A stretch of 64,000 nucleotides of DNA, from assembly GCF_001952935.1 (NCBI RefSeq), contig NZ_CP018319.1, forward strand, positions 671,501 to 735,500, in the 5' to 3' direction. Below the pieces are notes generated by a model that was not told the origin of the DNA, searched no databases, and saw nothing but the letters and a program-made list of their open reading frames with translations. This stretch comes from Pseudomonas frederiksbergensis (GTDB lineage Bacteria > Pseudomonadota > Gammaproteobacteria > Pseudomonadales > Pseudomonadaceae). Positions 16,818 through 25,540 of the stretch are shown here, in pieces. The translations under genes and the position numbers were made by a program. Each line of letters starts with the position of its first letter. The stretch's first letter is position 1.

Positions 16818-17198
16818 ATGCCTCGTGGAAGCAAAGACAGGTACACCGCCGAGCAGAAACGCAAGGCCGAACACATCGAAGAGAGCTACGAGCACAAGGG
16901 TGTCTCGAAAGAAGAAGCCGAAGCCCGGGCCTGGGCGACCGTGAACAAACAGTCGGGCGGCGGTGAGCGCAAAGGTGGGTCCGGACGCAAGAAACCGGCG
17001 AGTGCCAAGTCGCAAGATCGCCAGGAATCAGCTCGTCGTGCGGTGGCCAGCCGTGAAGGTCATTCGCGTAACAGCAAGGCTTCGCGCGAAACCCAGACCG
17101 TCGACAGTTTGATGAAAGAAGCCCGGGCGAAGAAGATTCCGGGACGGTCTAGCATGCGCAAGCAGGAGTTGATCGAGGCGTTGCGCAAGGCTGGGTAA
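16818..17198 (+). CDS. KID/plasmid-stabilisation-like protein with Rho_N domain
   Basis: A 126-aa very basic, hydrophilic protein. The N-terminal part (MPRGSKDRYTAEQKRKAEHI, then AEARAWATVNK) matches a small family often labelled plasmid stabilisation protein. A lysine- and serine-rich linker (about residues 45-85) follows. The last 35 residues form a Rho N-terminal-like helix pair (VDSLMKEARAKKIPGRS through ELIEALRKAG) that could bind nucleic acid. The start follows GAGGAG. The name is historical; its function is unknown, and no toxin partner is adjacent. Confidence 0.75.
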   Translation: MPRGSKDRYTAEQKRKAEHIEESYEHKGVSKEEAEARAWATVNKQSGGGERKGGSGRKKPASAKSQDRQESARRAVASREGHSRNSKASRETQTVDSLMKEARAKKIPGRSSMRKQELIEALRKAG

Positions 17199-17225
17199 GG
17201 TCGGGATTTGTGTTGAATTGGATGC

Positions 17226-17308
17226 CGCCTTCGCGAGCAAGCCCGCTCCCACATTGGTTTTGTGTACGACACAGATCCAATGTGGGAGCGGGCTTGCTCG
17301 CGAAGGCG
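17226..17308. repeat. REP-like inverted pair (GGGAGCGGGCTTGCTCGCGAAGGCG family)
   Basis: Two inverted units (CGCCTTCGCGAGCAAGCCCG and its complement) separated by about 30 bp form a long hairpin between convergent genes. It may serve as the transcription end for both sides. Confidence 0.85.
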
Positions 17309-17313
17309 ATAGA

Positions 17314-18243
17314 TCAGGCGCCAAAGGTCTTGCGGATTAAATCGTCCACCTCAGCCGACCCCGGCGAAGTCGCCGGCCCCCATCGAGTCACCGCCAATGC
17401 CGCCGCCGCATTAGCCCGCCGTGCAGCTTCAAACGGTACCAACCCTCGCGCCAACCCGGCCACAAATACCCCGGCATGCGCATCCCCCGCGCCATTGCTG
17501 TCCACCGCCTCGACCTTGAATCCCGGCACGTGCTGGCAGTCTCCACGCTGGCTGATCCAGCACCCCTGCGGGCCGTCACGCACCACTATCAACACGTTGG
17601 CCGGCAGATGATCGGCCAACCGGTTCAAGGCTTCGGCAATGTCCGCCGCACCGGTAAACTTCAGCGCTTCGACACTGTTGCTGGTCCACAGATCGATGCG
17701 CGCCAGCAAGGCTTGCATCAACGGCTCATCCGGCGAATCCACCAGCGGACCCGGATCGAACACCACGTTGATTCCTCGCGGCAAATCCAGCACCCAATCC
17801 ACCAGCGCCTGGGCTTTGCCGCCATGCAGCAGGCTGTAACCGCTGACGTAGACATAGTCACCCGCCTCGGCTGGCACGCTGGCCAGATCCTCGGCCGTCA
17901 GCTCACCTTCGGCACCGATATAGGAAATGAAACTGCGCTCGGCCGACGCTTCGGTCAGCGCGACGCACAATCCCGTATCCCGTTCGGCACGGTGAATGAT
18001 GCCAATCCGTATGCCTTCAGCCTTCATCGCTTCACGGGCAAGATCACCGAAACGCCCGGTGCCGTGGCGGCCGAGGTAAACCACCGGCAAACCATTGCGC
18101 TGGGCGGCAGCCATCACATTGAATCCGCCGCCAGCCTCGAAACTGGCGGAGTGCGCCAGCACGTCGCCGCCCGAATGCGGCAGTTTATCCACGGCCATGA
18201 CCAGGTCGATCATGACCTGGCCGGTGTGCAGCAATCTAGGCAT
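17314..18243 (-). CDS. PfkB/ribokinase-family kinase
   Basis: A 309-aa sugar or nucleoside kinase of the PfkB family. The N-terminal GGGFNVMAAAQRNG motif and the C-terminal ATP-binding signature DSNGAGDAHAGVFVAGLARG with its catalytic Asp are visible; Ser replaces the usual Thr in DTxGAGD. The start at 18243 overlaps the permease gene stop by 8 bp, so the two are coupled. In its cluster (GntR, ADP-ribosylglycohydrolase, NCS1 permease, kinase) it corresponds to E. coli YegV. A ribose- or riboside-type substrate is inferred, not shown. Confidence 0.86.
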   Translation of the reverse strand: MPRLLHTGQVMIDLVMAVDKLPHSGGDVLAHSASFEAGGGFNVMAAAQRNGLPVVYLGRHGTGRFGDLAREAMKAEGIRIGIIHRAERDTGLCVALTEASAERSFISYIGAEGELTAEDLASVPAEAGDYVYVSGYSLLHGGKAQALVDWVLDLPRGINVVFDPGPLVDSPDEPLMQALLARIDLWTSNSVEALKFTGAADIAEALNRLADHLPANVLIVVRDGPQGCWISQRGDCQHVPGFKVEAVDSNGAGDAHAGVFVAGLARGLVPFEAARRANAAAALAVTRWGPATSPGSAEVDDLIRKTFGA

Positions 18244-19702
18244 GAGCGTTCTCAACCAACGCGGCGCGGCGATCCTTGGCGCCGCCGAGTACACAGTAAA
18301 TACCACCGGCCACCAGGAACGTCACGATCCAGCCGAGGCCGTTATGACCCAGCCAGGAGTCGGACAGGAAGCCGCGGAACCACACGGTTTGTTCGGTCGT
18401 GCCTATGGTGGTGAAACTGAAGCCCAGCACGATTGCCAGCGCCCACGCACCAAAGGCGCGCCACTCGACACCGCCGCTGTACCAGTAAGCGCTGCTCGGG
18501 CTGACGTCCAGCAGGTCTTTGGGGCTGTAGTAATGACGATGGATCAGGTCAACGACGAAGATCCCGACCCACGCGGTGATCGGCACCGCCAGCAGTGAAA
18601 TGAAAGTAATGAACGGGCCGTAGAAACTGTCGGCGATCAGCATGAAATAGATTGAACCGGCAAAAATCGCAACGATATCGACGACCACCGCGTAAACACG
18701 TTTGACCTTCAGGCCAAGGGTCAGCGTGGTCAAACCGGCGGAGTACACCGACAGGTTGTTCGACAGCAGCAACCCGCCGAACGCGGTGATCAGGTACGGC
18801 ACGGCCATCCAGGTCGGCAGCATGTCGCGGATCGCGATGATCGGGTCGGTGGCCGAGGCCAGGTCATTGTTGCCCACTGACAACAGGCCGCCGAGGGTGA
18901 TCAGCAGCACCAGGGGAATCCCCGCACCGAACGCCGCCGACGCCACCAGGCGCACGGCTTTGACGCTGCGGTGCTGGTAGCGCGACATGTCGGCACCGGC
19001 GTTGGCCCAACCAATCCCGGTGCCAGCGGCCATGGTGCCGACGCCGATGATCATCGCGCTCAACGGTGCCGGTGTGGCGTTGAACACCGCGCTCCAGTCG
19101 ATGGTGGCGCAGAGGAAACCGCCGACCAGAATGTTCAGCGCACCGAACACGTAGGTTGCCCACTTCTGGATCACCAGCAAGGTGGCGTGGCCGAGGCCCG
19201 ACACCGACAGGGTCAGCAGCACGAAAATCGCAATGAAGATCAATGTCAGCACGGGTGCGCTTTTGGCTTCCACCGGCGAGCCGAACAGGATCGAGCACAG
19301 CGACAGCAACACGAACGCGGCGGTGGTGGTGTTGACGGTTTCCCAGCCCAGACGCGACATCAGCGAGACCAGGGTCGGGCCGATGTTGCCGCGTACACCG
19401 AAAATCGCTCGCGACAACGTCAGGCTCGGGGCGCGACCACGGCGACCGGCAATGGAGATGATCCCGACCACTGCGAAGGAACCGGCGGCGCCGAGGACAG
19501 CGACGATGATCGCCTGCCAGATCGCCAAGCCGCGAAAGGCTACAAGGGTCGCACCCAGCGGCAGGCCGAGGATGGAGATGTTGGCCGCAAACCAGACCCA
19601 GAACAGCTGCAGTGGATGACCGTTGCACTCCGCTTCCGGCACCGGCTCGATGCCTCGGGTTTCCAGTTGCCCGGCACTTTGCCCGGTGTTCGATGAACTC
19701 AT
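18236..19702 (-). CDS. NCS1-family nucleobase/purine-cytosine permease
   Basis: A 488-aa inner-membrane transporter of the nucleobase:cation symporter-1 family with about 12 hydrophobic segments. Family-typical features are WVWFAANISILGLPLGATL early in the protein and RYQHRSVKAVRLVASAAFG later. The start at 19702 follows CAGGAGC. It fills the transporter position of a yeg-like cluster, where E. coli has the unrelated nucleoside transporter YegT. The substrate is likely a nucleobase, nucleoside or related heterocycle. A REP-like element lies between it and the upstream ADP-ribosylglycohydrolase gene. Confidence 0.88.
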   Translation of the reverse strand: MSSSNTGQSAGQLETRGIEPVPEAECNGHPLQLFWVWFAANISILGLPLGATLVAFRGLAIWQAIIVAVLGAAGSFAVVGIISIAGRRGRAPSLTLSRAIFGVRGNIGPTLVSLMSRLGWETVNTTTAAFVLLSLCSILFGSPVEAKSAPVLTLIFIAIFVLLTLSVSGLGHATLLVIQKWATYVFGALNILVGGFLCATIDWSAVFNATPAPLSAMIIGVGTMAAGTGIGWANAGADMSRYQHRSVKAVRLVASAAFGAGIPLVLLITLGGLLSVGNNDLASATDPIIAIRDMLPTWMAVPYLITAFGGLLLSNNLSVYSAGLTTLTLGLKVKRVYAVVVDIVAIFAGSIYFMLIADSFYGPFITFISLLAVPITAWVGIFVVDLIHRHYYSPKDLLDVSPSSAYWYSGGVEWRAFGAWALAIVLGFSFTTIGTTEQTVWFRGFLSDSWLGHNGLGWIVTFLVAGGIYCVLGGAKDRRAALVENAHA

Positions 19703-19828
19703 GTGAAATGCTCCTGTTGCCTTTGTTGTGGTTGTGGGCAATTGCGGAAGACGACATAACATTTCGGCGGTCCTGGCCGTGTTTGTGCTTTCCGTTGCGG
19801 GTTATCAAATCAAGCAGGCGGCGCGCTC

Positions 19829-19910
19829 ATCGCGAGCAGGCTCACTCCCACAGGTACGGCGTGTACCTCAAGGTTTGCACTATCCCTGTGGGAGCGAGCC
19901 TGCTCGCGAT
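19829..19910. repeat. REP-like inverted pair (GGAGCGAGCCTGCTCGCGAT family)
   Basis: An inverted pair of REP units occupies most of the 221-bp gap between the ADP-ribosylglycohydrolase and permease genes. The hairpin could reduce read-through or protect the upstream mRNA end. Confidence 0.85.
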
Positions 19911-19923
19911 GGCGCCAGTGCTG

Positions 19924-20922
19924 TCAACGCAAGGCCAAGAGCCCCTGCACCAACGGTTCCAGCTCCAAGTCATTGACAGCTTTGACCTTGTCGATCATCG
20001 CCGCCGGCCAACTCTCAAGACCCAGGCAGGCCCCAAGCATGGCGCCGAGAATCGCCGCGATGGTGTCCGTGTCGCCGCCCAGGCTCGCGGCCATGCACAG
20101 CGCTTCGAACGCATTCATTTCACCAATGGCCACTTGCTGGGCCAGGGCAAACGAGACCACCACCGACTCCTGTGAAGCCACCGAAGTGCCGATCACGTCG
20201 TACATCAAATCCGCCAGCAATGCCTTGTCGCTGTCGACACTGATGGTCCGCGCCCAGCTGATGCGCGAGGCGATGCGTCCGCCCGCCACCCAGTTACCGT
20301 GGCCTTCAGCTTGTAGAGCGATTTGCTGGCCGAGGTTCAACGCCTCGCCCAGGTCCATGCCGTTGATACCGGCCGAGACCACCGCCGCCACCGCCGCCGC
20401 ACTGGAAATGCCCAGCGTGGTGTTGTGGGTGACCTGGCAAGCCTGCACGACAGCGTTGATGAAACGCTCAGGGTTGGCGACATCCGCCGCAATCCCCACC
20501 GGCGTGATGCGCATCGCCGCGCCATTGGTGGTGCCGTAGCGTCCCGCTTCTTCCGGCGAGTGGCCGGCGAGGATCATCTCGATGGCACGTTTGGTCGAAG
20601 GGCCGAGCAAGTCTTGCGAGCCCTTGGCCTGCATCGCCGCTTCCCATTCGATCAGCCGTTGGGCGAGCAGCGCCGGTTCGATCCGGCCCTCTCCCTCAAC
20701 CAGCAGTTGGCCGACCAGAATCGCCTGTTCGGTGTCATCGGTGATCGAGCCTTTGAGCATGTTGGCGGCGATCGGTTGATCGGGGCCTGCGTCTTCCAGG
20801 CCAGTGATTTCGCCGAAGCGCACCTTGATCTCGGCACGGCTCAGGGATTGGGTCGGCATGCCCAGCGCATCGCCCAGGGCCAGTCCATAGAACGCGCCCA
20901 ATGCACGATTGAGCGCGGTCAC
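19924..20922 (-). CDS. ADP-ribosylglycohydrolase family protein
   Basis: A 332-aa protein of the ADP-ribosylglycohydrolase (DraG/ARH) family, which cleaves N- or O-linked ADP-ribose or similar glycosidic bonds with two Mg ions. Metal-binding motifs are present: GDALGMP near the N terminus, SITDDTEQA, and GGDTDTIAAILGAMLGA near the C terminus. The GTG start at 20922 overlaps the GntR stop by 4 bp. It corresponds to E. coli YegU in cluster position. With a nucleobase-type permease and a ribokinase-like enzyme downstream, it may hydrolyse an imported N-riboside. That role is inferred. Confidence 0.87.
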   Translation of the reverse strand: MTALNRALGAFYGLALGDALGMPTQSLSRAEIKVRFGEITGLEDAGPDQPIAANMLKGSITDDTEQAILVGQLLVEGEGRIEPALLAQRLIEWEAAMQAKGSQDLLGPSTKRAIEMILAGHSPEEAGRYGTTNGAAMRITPVGIAADVANPERFINAVVQACQVTHNTTLGISSAAAVAAVVSAGINGMDLGEALNLGQQIALQAEGHGNWVAGGRIASRISWARTISVDSDKALLADLMYDVIGTSVASQESVVVSFALAQQVAIGEMNAFEALCMAASLGGDTDTIAAILGAMLGACLGLESWPAAMIDKVKAVNDLELEPLVQGLLALR

Positions 20923-21638
20923 TTTGACTCTCCAAACTGCAGGTGCAAGCGAAAATGCACCGGGTCGAGCAAGCTTTCGACCTGTTCCATGAAGCGGTTT
21001 TTCCGGTCGTAGGTGGTGCGCAACGCCTTGAGGAACACCGTGCCCTCCGGACGACCGAGCAGTTCGGCGTCTTCGGCGTTCAACGGTTCGGCGCCGATCC
21101 ATTGATCGCCGCGCTCGCCGATATAGCCGTAGGCGGCCAGGGTGATGGTCAGGGAGTTGTCGATAAGGCCGACCCGCGGCAGGCTTTCCAGGCCTCCGGT
21201 GGCGGGCATCAATGAGCGTTCAAGGGAGACCAGCTTGCCTTCGTTGGAACGACGGCGACGGTCGAGGGTGATGAATTGGTCGGTGCCGAAACGCGGCAAC
21301 AGGTCAGGACGGGTGACCGCCTCCAGCCGCAGCACTTCGGTATTGATCAGCGCCCCGCTGTCGGCCAGGGCCTGGGCCCAGCCGCTGCGTTGATCGAGCA
21401 CCACGCCGTCGAAGGTGACGATGGAGCCCACCCCGCTTTGCGTCGCGATGTAGTTGCGCCGTTTCAACTCAGCCAGGGCTTCGCGCAGCGTGCCGCGGCT
21501 GACTTTGAATTCTTGAGCCAATTGATGCTCGCCCGGCAACAGAAAACCGTCCTCCATGAGGCCGCTTTCGATGCGCCGGATGAGTTCGTCGACCACCCGT
21601 TGTTTCTTGTCAAATCGTACCTGTCTAATCATGTACAA
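20919..21638 (-). CDS. GntR-family regulator with UTRA domain
   Basis: A 239-aa HutC-type GntR regulator. The N-terminal winged helix reads HQLAQEFKVSRGTLREALAELKRR (about residues 38-62). The C-terminal UTRA ligand-binding domain spans about 90-235. It overlaps the ADP-ribosylglycohydrolase gene by 4 bp (GTGA) and corresponds to E. coli YegW. It probably represses the cluster in the absence of its substrate. No clear operator was found in the short upstream region, which is followed by a repeat element. Confidence 0.86.
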   Translation of the reverse strand: MYMIRQVRFDKKQRVVDELIRRIESGLMEDGFLLPGEHQLAQEFKVSRGTLREALAELKRRNYIATQSGVGSIVTFDGVVLDQRSGWAQALADSGALINTEVLRLEAVTRPDLLPRFGTDQFITLDRRRRSNEGKLVSLERSLMPATGGLESLPRVGLIDNSLTITLAAYGYIGERGDQWIGAEPLNAEDAELLGRPEGTVFLKALRTTYDRKNRFMEQVESLLDPVHFRLHLQFGESK

Positions 21639-21706
21639 AGAGATACCCGAAACGGGCTGGGGCGAGCAAGGAATATTTAGGGGAAATGACGGAAGGAATT
21701 ACACAT

Positions 21707-21815
21707 GATCGTTCCCACGCTCCGCGTGGGAATGCAGCCCGGGACGCTCCGCGTCCTGCCGAAGCGGACGCGGAGCGTCCATTGAGGCATTCCCACGCGG
21801 AGCGTGGGAACGATC
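21707..21815. repeat. palindromic repeat, GATCGTTCCCACGC family
   Basis: A second copy of the long palindrome seen at 10666-10772, in the gap between araH and the GntR gene. Both ends carry GATCGTTCCCACGC and its complement, with GGACGC-GGAGCGTCC inner arms. Confidence 0.85.
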
Positions 21816-21828
21816 AGTTAGCGGGGGG

Positions 21829-22797
21829 TTAGCGTTGTTTGAGGCGGTCGATCACCACGGCCAGTAGCAAGATCGAACCGCGAATCACGTACTGGTAGAA
21901 GGTATCGATATTCTTCAGGTTCATCGCATTCTCGATGATCGCCAGAATCAGCACCCCGGCAATCACATGCCGGATCATGCCGATCCCCCCGCTCAATGAC
22001 ACCCCGCCCAACACACACGCCGAGATCACCGTCAGCTCAAAACCCTGGCCAATCATCGGCTGGCCGGACGTCATGCGCGACGCCAGGATCACCCCGGCCA
22101 GCGCCCCGATCAACCCGTGCACGGCAAAGATAATGATCTTGGTCCGGTCAACGTTCACCCCGGCCAGCAACGCCGCTTCCTGGTTGCCGCCGATGGCCAT
22201 GGTGTTGCGACCGTAGGTGGTGTAATTCAGCAGCCAGCCGAAAAACAGGAAGCAGACGATGGTGATCAGGATCGGCACCGGCACACCCAACAACTGGCCG
22301 TTACCGAAGACGAAGAACTGCTCTTGCGACACGCCCACCGCTTTACCGTTGGCGAAGATGTAAGCCAGGCCGCGAACGATCTGCATGGTCGCCAGCGTGG
22401 TAATCAACGCATTGACCCGCAGCTTGGCGATCACGATGCCGTTGATCAACCCGACGATCAGCCCCATGAACAGCGCCGCAGCCACACCGAGAAACACGCT
22501 GTCGGTATCGCGCATCACCACCGCGGCAACCACGCCGGCGCAGGCAATCACCGAACCCACCGACAAATCGAAATGCCCGGACGCCAGGCAATACAACATG
22601 GTGCACGCGGCAATCCCCGTCGTCGAAATCGCCAGGCCCAGGCCGCGCATGTTCAGTGGCGAGAGGAAGTTATCGATCAGCAAAGTGCAGAGCACGAAGA
22701 TCCCGACAGCCGCCAGCAGCATCACCCAGTCATCGAGAAAGCGCCGCAGGTCCAGAGGTTTGCGTTGGGTGGGCAAAGCGTTGTTTTGGATTGTCAT
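21829..22797 (-). CDS. araH: L-arabinose/D-galactose ABC transporter permease
   Basis: A 322-aa inner-membrane permease of the carbohydrate-uptake CUT2 family with about 8-10 hydrophobic segments. It contains the CLASGHFDLSVGSV segment and the C-terminal GGVSLSGGIG motif typical of AraH/RbsC proteins. The ATG at 22797 is chosen because GAGAGG precedes it at 5 nt; a GTG two codons upstream overlaps that site. It is the last gene of araFGH, 9 bp after araG. Identity rests on the unmistakable AraF-type binding protein in the same operon. Confidence 0.92.
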   Translation of the reverse strand: MTIQNNALPTQRKPLDLRRFLDDWVMLLAAVGIFVLCTLLIDNFLSPLNMRGLGLAISTTGIAACTMLYCLASGHFDLSVGSVIACAGVVAAVVMRDTDSVFLGVAAALFMGLIVGLINGIVIAKLRVNALITTLATMQIVRGLAYIFANGKAVGVSQEQFFVFGNGQLLGVPVPILITIVCFLFFGWLLNYTTYGRNTMAIGGNQEAALLAGVNVDRTKIIIFAVHGLIGALAGVILASRMTSGQPMIGQGFELTVISACVLGGVSLSGGIGMIRHVIAGVLILAIIENAMNLKNIDTFYQYVIRGSILLLAVVIDRLKQR

Positions 22798-22806
22798 AGT
22801 CACCTC

Positions 22807-24351
22807 TCAGTTCGCCACGCCGTCAGCGCGTTGGCGCGGCAAAGCCAGTTGCAGCAGGTTGGATTCATTGGCCTCTGCGCGGGACAACTCGCCGCGCATT
22901 GCGCCTTCGCAGAGCACCAGGATGCGGTCGGAAATACCCATCACTTCCATCAGGTCGCTGGAGACCACGATCACCGCGATGCCGCTGGCGGCCAGGTTGT
23001 GGATGATCTGGTAGATCTCGGCTTTGGCGCCGATGTCGATGCCGCGAGTCGGTTCGTCGAGCAGCAGCACTTTCATCGGCATCGACAGCCAGCGGCCGAG
23101 AATGGCCTTCTGCTGATTGCCGCCGGACAGGTACATGATTTTCTGCGCCGCGTTGGGCGTCTTCACTTTCAGCGCCTTGATCTGCTTGTCGGCGTTGTCC
23201 TTCTCCCACAGGCCGCGCAACAGGCAACCGAAGGTGGAGTGGGCGCCGCGGGCGCTGATGTTGATGTTTTCGGCGACGCTGGCGAGCGGCAGGATCCCCT
23301 CTTTCTTGCGGTCCTCGGGGCACAGCAGAATCCCGGCGGCAATCGCATCGCGGGGTGAACGCAGCTTCAGTTCATGACCGCGCAATTCCAGGCGTCCGGC
23401 GGTGTTGCGTTCAAGGCCACTGAGCATACGGAACAGCTCGGTGCGACCGGCGCCGACCAAACCGAACAGCCCGAGAATCTCGCCTTTGTGCACCTCGAAA
23501 CTCACCGGCTCACGCAAACCCGGCCCCAGCAAACCGTCGACCTTGAGCGCCACCGCGCCACGCTGACGGTGGCGGTAATCGTAGATGTCCTGAATGTCGC
23601 GACCGACCATGCAGGTCACCAACTGATCGTGAGTCAGTTCGCTCATGTCTTCGAACGTGCGCACGAAGCGGCCATCCTTGAACACCGTCACCGCGTTGCA
23701 GATGCGGAACACTTCTTCCATGCGATGGGAGACGTAAAGCACCACTTTGCCTTCGTCGCGCAGGCGACCGATGATCGCCATCAACCGATCGATTTCACGC
23801 GCTGACAGGCTGCTGGTCGGTTCGTCAAACGCGATCACATGCGCACCACGGGACAAGGCCTTGGCGATTTCCACCAGTTGCCGCTGACCGAGGGACAGGC
23901 GCCCTACTTTCTCTTGCGGATCGATTTCATCGGCCAGGCCTTTGAGACAGGCCAATGCCTGTTGCCGCAACGCACCGCGATTGATCAAGCCGAAACTGGC
24001 CGGCAGATGACCGAGGAACAGGTTCTCTGCCACGGTCATTTCAGGGACCAGGTGCAACTCTTGATGGATCACGGCGACGCCACTGCCGATGCTGTCGGCG
24101 GTGGACTTGAAGACCATCACTTGCTCGCCGATCTGCAGGTCGCCGCTGCTGGGGGTGTAAGCCCCGCCGAGGATTTTCAGCAGGGTCGATTTGCCGGCGC
24201 CGTTCTCGCCCATCAAGGCATGAACCTGCCCCGGGTGGGCGACGAAGCTGATGCCATCCAGCGCCTTCACCCCGGGAAAGGTCTTGCCGATCCCGTTGAA
24301 GCGCAAGCTGCCGCCGGCATTGTGTTGTTGTATTTTTGATTGCGCGTGCAT
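22807..24351 (-). CDS. araG: L-arabinose/D-galactose ABC transporter ATP-binding protein
   Basis: A 514-aa duplicated ABC ATPase of the CUT2 family. The first domain has a canonical Walker A (GENGAGKSTLLKIL), signature SLGQRQLVEIAKAL and Walker B (VIAFDEPTSSL). The second has the altered P-loop GLVGAGRTELFRML and signature SGGNQQKAILGRWL, as in other sugar importers of this family. The ATG at 24351 is preferred because AGAGGTGGG precedes it. It drives uptake by AraH with AraF. Confidence 0.94.
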   Translation of the reverse strand: MHAQSKIQQHNAGGSLRFNGIGKTFPGVKALDGISFVAHPGQVHALMGENGAGKSTLLKILGGAYTPSSGDLQIGEQVMVFKSTADSIGSGVAVIHQELHLVPEMTVAENLFLGHLPASFGLINRGALRQQALACLKGLADEIDPQEKVGRLSLGQRQLVEIAKALSRGAHVIAFDEPTSSLSAREIDRLMAIIGRLRDEGKVVLYVSHRMEEVFRICNAVTVFKDGRFVRTFEDMSELTHDQLVTCMVGRDIQDIYDYRHRQRGAVALKVDGLLGPGLREPVSFEVHKGEILGLFGLVGAGRTELFRMLSGLERNTAGRLELRGHELKLRSPRDAIAAGILLCPEDRKKEGILPLASVAENINISARGAHSTFGCLLRGLWEKDNADKQIKALKVKTPNAAQKIMYLSGGNQQKAILGRWLSMPMKVLLLDEPTRGIDIGAKAEIYQIIHNLAASGIAVIVVSSDLMEVMGISDRILVLCEGAMRGELSRAEANESNLLQLALPRQRADGVAN

Positions 24352-24416
24352 AACCCACCTCTTCACACAGATCAGGCAGCCCCGTCGCCAGGGCCACCGA
24401 TGAAATCAACCGCGCC

Positions 24417-25421
24417 TCAGTTCCAGAGGCCGATCTTTTCCAGTTCCTGCTTGAAGTTCTCGCGAGTGATCAGCGTTACGTCGTCCATCGCGGTGTACTT
24501 CGGCGGTTCTTTGCCGGTGGTGACCCACTCGTACATCATGCTGGCGGTGTTGTAGCCCTCGATGTGCGGGCTCGGCAGCATCGAGCCGAAGAAGCCGCTG
24601 TTGGCCTTCTTCAATTCGCCAATGGCGTCAGTGCCGTTGATGCCGATGCCGATCACATTGGCCGCGGCAAAACCGGCGCTCTCGGTGGCGCGCACGCCGC
24701 CCAGCACGGTGTTGTCGTTCATGCCGCCGATGATCAGGTTTTTCGCCGCGCTCGGCAGTTTCACCAGTGCCGAATTGGTGGCGTCCATGCTGCCGGGTAC
24801 GTCGAGGGTTTTCAGCGCCGAGAACAGGATGTGGTCTTTGGGCATGCCGGCATCTTCCAGCGCCTTGACCGAACCGTCGGTGCGTTTCTTGCCGGTGTCG
24901 AGTTCGTTGAAGGTGTTGATCACCGCGTAGGTATCTTTCCAGTCCCAGCCACGTTTCTTCGCTTCGGTGGCCATGGCGCTGCCTTGTTTCTGGCCGACTT
25001 CGAACGCAGCCATGCCGAGGTACGGAACGTCTTCCATGAACTTGCCGCTGGCATCGACGAAGCGGTCATCGACGGCGATGACTTTCAAACCGTTGAGCTT
25101 GGCCTTGGCCATGATCGCCGGGCCCAGGGACACGTCTGGCGGGCAGATCACAAAGCCCTTGGCGCCGTTGGCAGCGAGGCTGTCGATGGCCGAGAGGGTT
25201 TTCTCGCCGTCCGGCACGGCGATCTTGATGACGGTGAAGCCCTTCTCTTTCCCGGCCTTTTCGGCAAATGCCCATTCGGTCTGGAACCAGGGCTCTTCCG
25301 CCTGCTTGACCAGAAAACCGATCTTCACTTCCTCGGCCGCCAGCAACGAACTGCTCAGGCTGACCGCGGTGACCGCCAAAGCGGCACAGCACAGGGAACG
25401 GATCCCACGACGACGATTCAT
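24417..25421 (-). CDS. araF: L-arabinose-binding periplasmic protein (arabinose/galactose)
   Basis: A 334-aa periplasmic binding protein with a signal peptide (about residues 1-27, ending LLAAEE). Long stretches match E. coli AraF as I recall it, for example KIGFLVKQ, PWFQTEWAFAEKAGK, IKIAVPDGEKTLSAIDSLAA, GMNDNTVLGGVRATE and IGIGINGTDA. The E. coli protein binds both L-arabinose and D-galactose. The start at 25421 follows AAGGAG. Its promoter region carries a 14-bp element (25490-25503) shared with the promoter of the FadR-type regulator at 27566. Confidence 0.95.
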   Translation of the reverse strand: MNRRRGIRSLCCAALAVTAVSLSSSLLAAEEVKIGFLVKQAEEPWFQTEWAFAEKAGKEKGFTVIKIAVPDGEKTLSAIDSLAANGAKGFVICPPDVSLGPAIMAKAKLNGLKVIAVDDRFVDASGKFMEDVPYLGMAAFEVGQKQGSAMATEAKKRGWDWKDTYAVINTFNELDTGKKRTDGSVKALEDAGMPKDHILFSALKTLDVPGSMDATNSALVKLPSAAKNLIIGGMNDNTVLGGVRATESAGFAAANVIGIGINGTDAIGELKKANSGFFGSMLPSPHIEGYNTASMMYEWVTTGKEPPKYTAMDDVTLITRENFKQELEKIGLWN

Positions 25422-25489
25422 AAGCTGACTCCTTGTTATTTTTTTTAGCGTTATTTGAAAGCCAATCAAACTGTGCAGCTAATAGTCAT

Positions 25490-25503
25490 ATCGTATGATG
25501 ATT
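25490..25503 (+). promoter_or_regulatory. putative FadR/GntR operator upstream of araF
   Basis: ATCGTATGATGATT lies about 70 bp upstream of the araF start. An exact copy in the opposite orientation lies at 28336-28349, in the promoter of the GntR regulator gene. The core ATCGTATGAT is near-palindromic, as expected for FadR-type sites. Confidence 0.6.
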
Positions 25504-25540
25504 GGATTTCAGGCGTAGTTCCGCGCGAAATCCGATTGAC

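Noticed and set aside
16818..17198. Antitoxin or plasmid-maintenance function for the Rho_N protein
   Set aside because: The old family label suggests it, but there is no toxin gene next to it and no plasmid feature.
21639..21706. Operator for the GntR-UTRA regulator
   Set aside because: No convincing inverted repeat or duplicated motif was found in the 68 bp before the repeat element.
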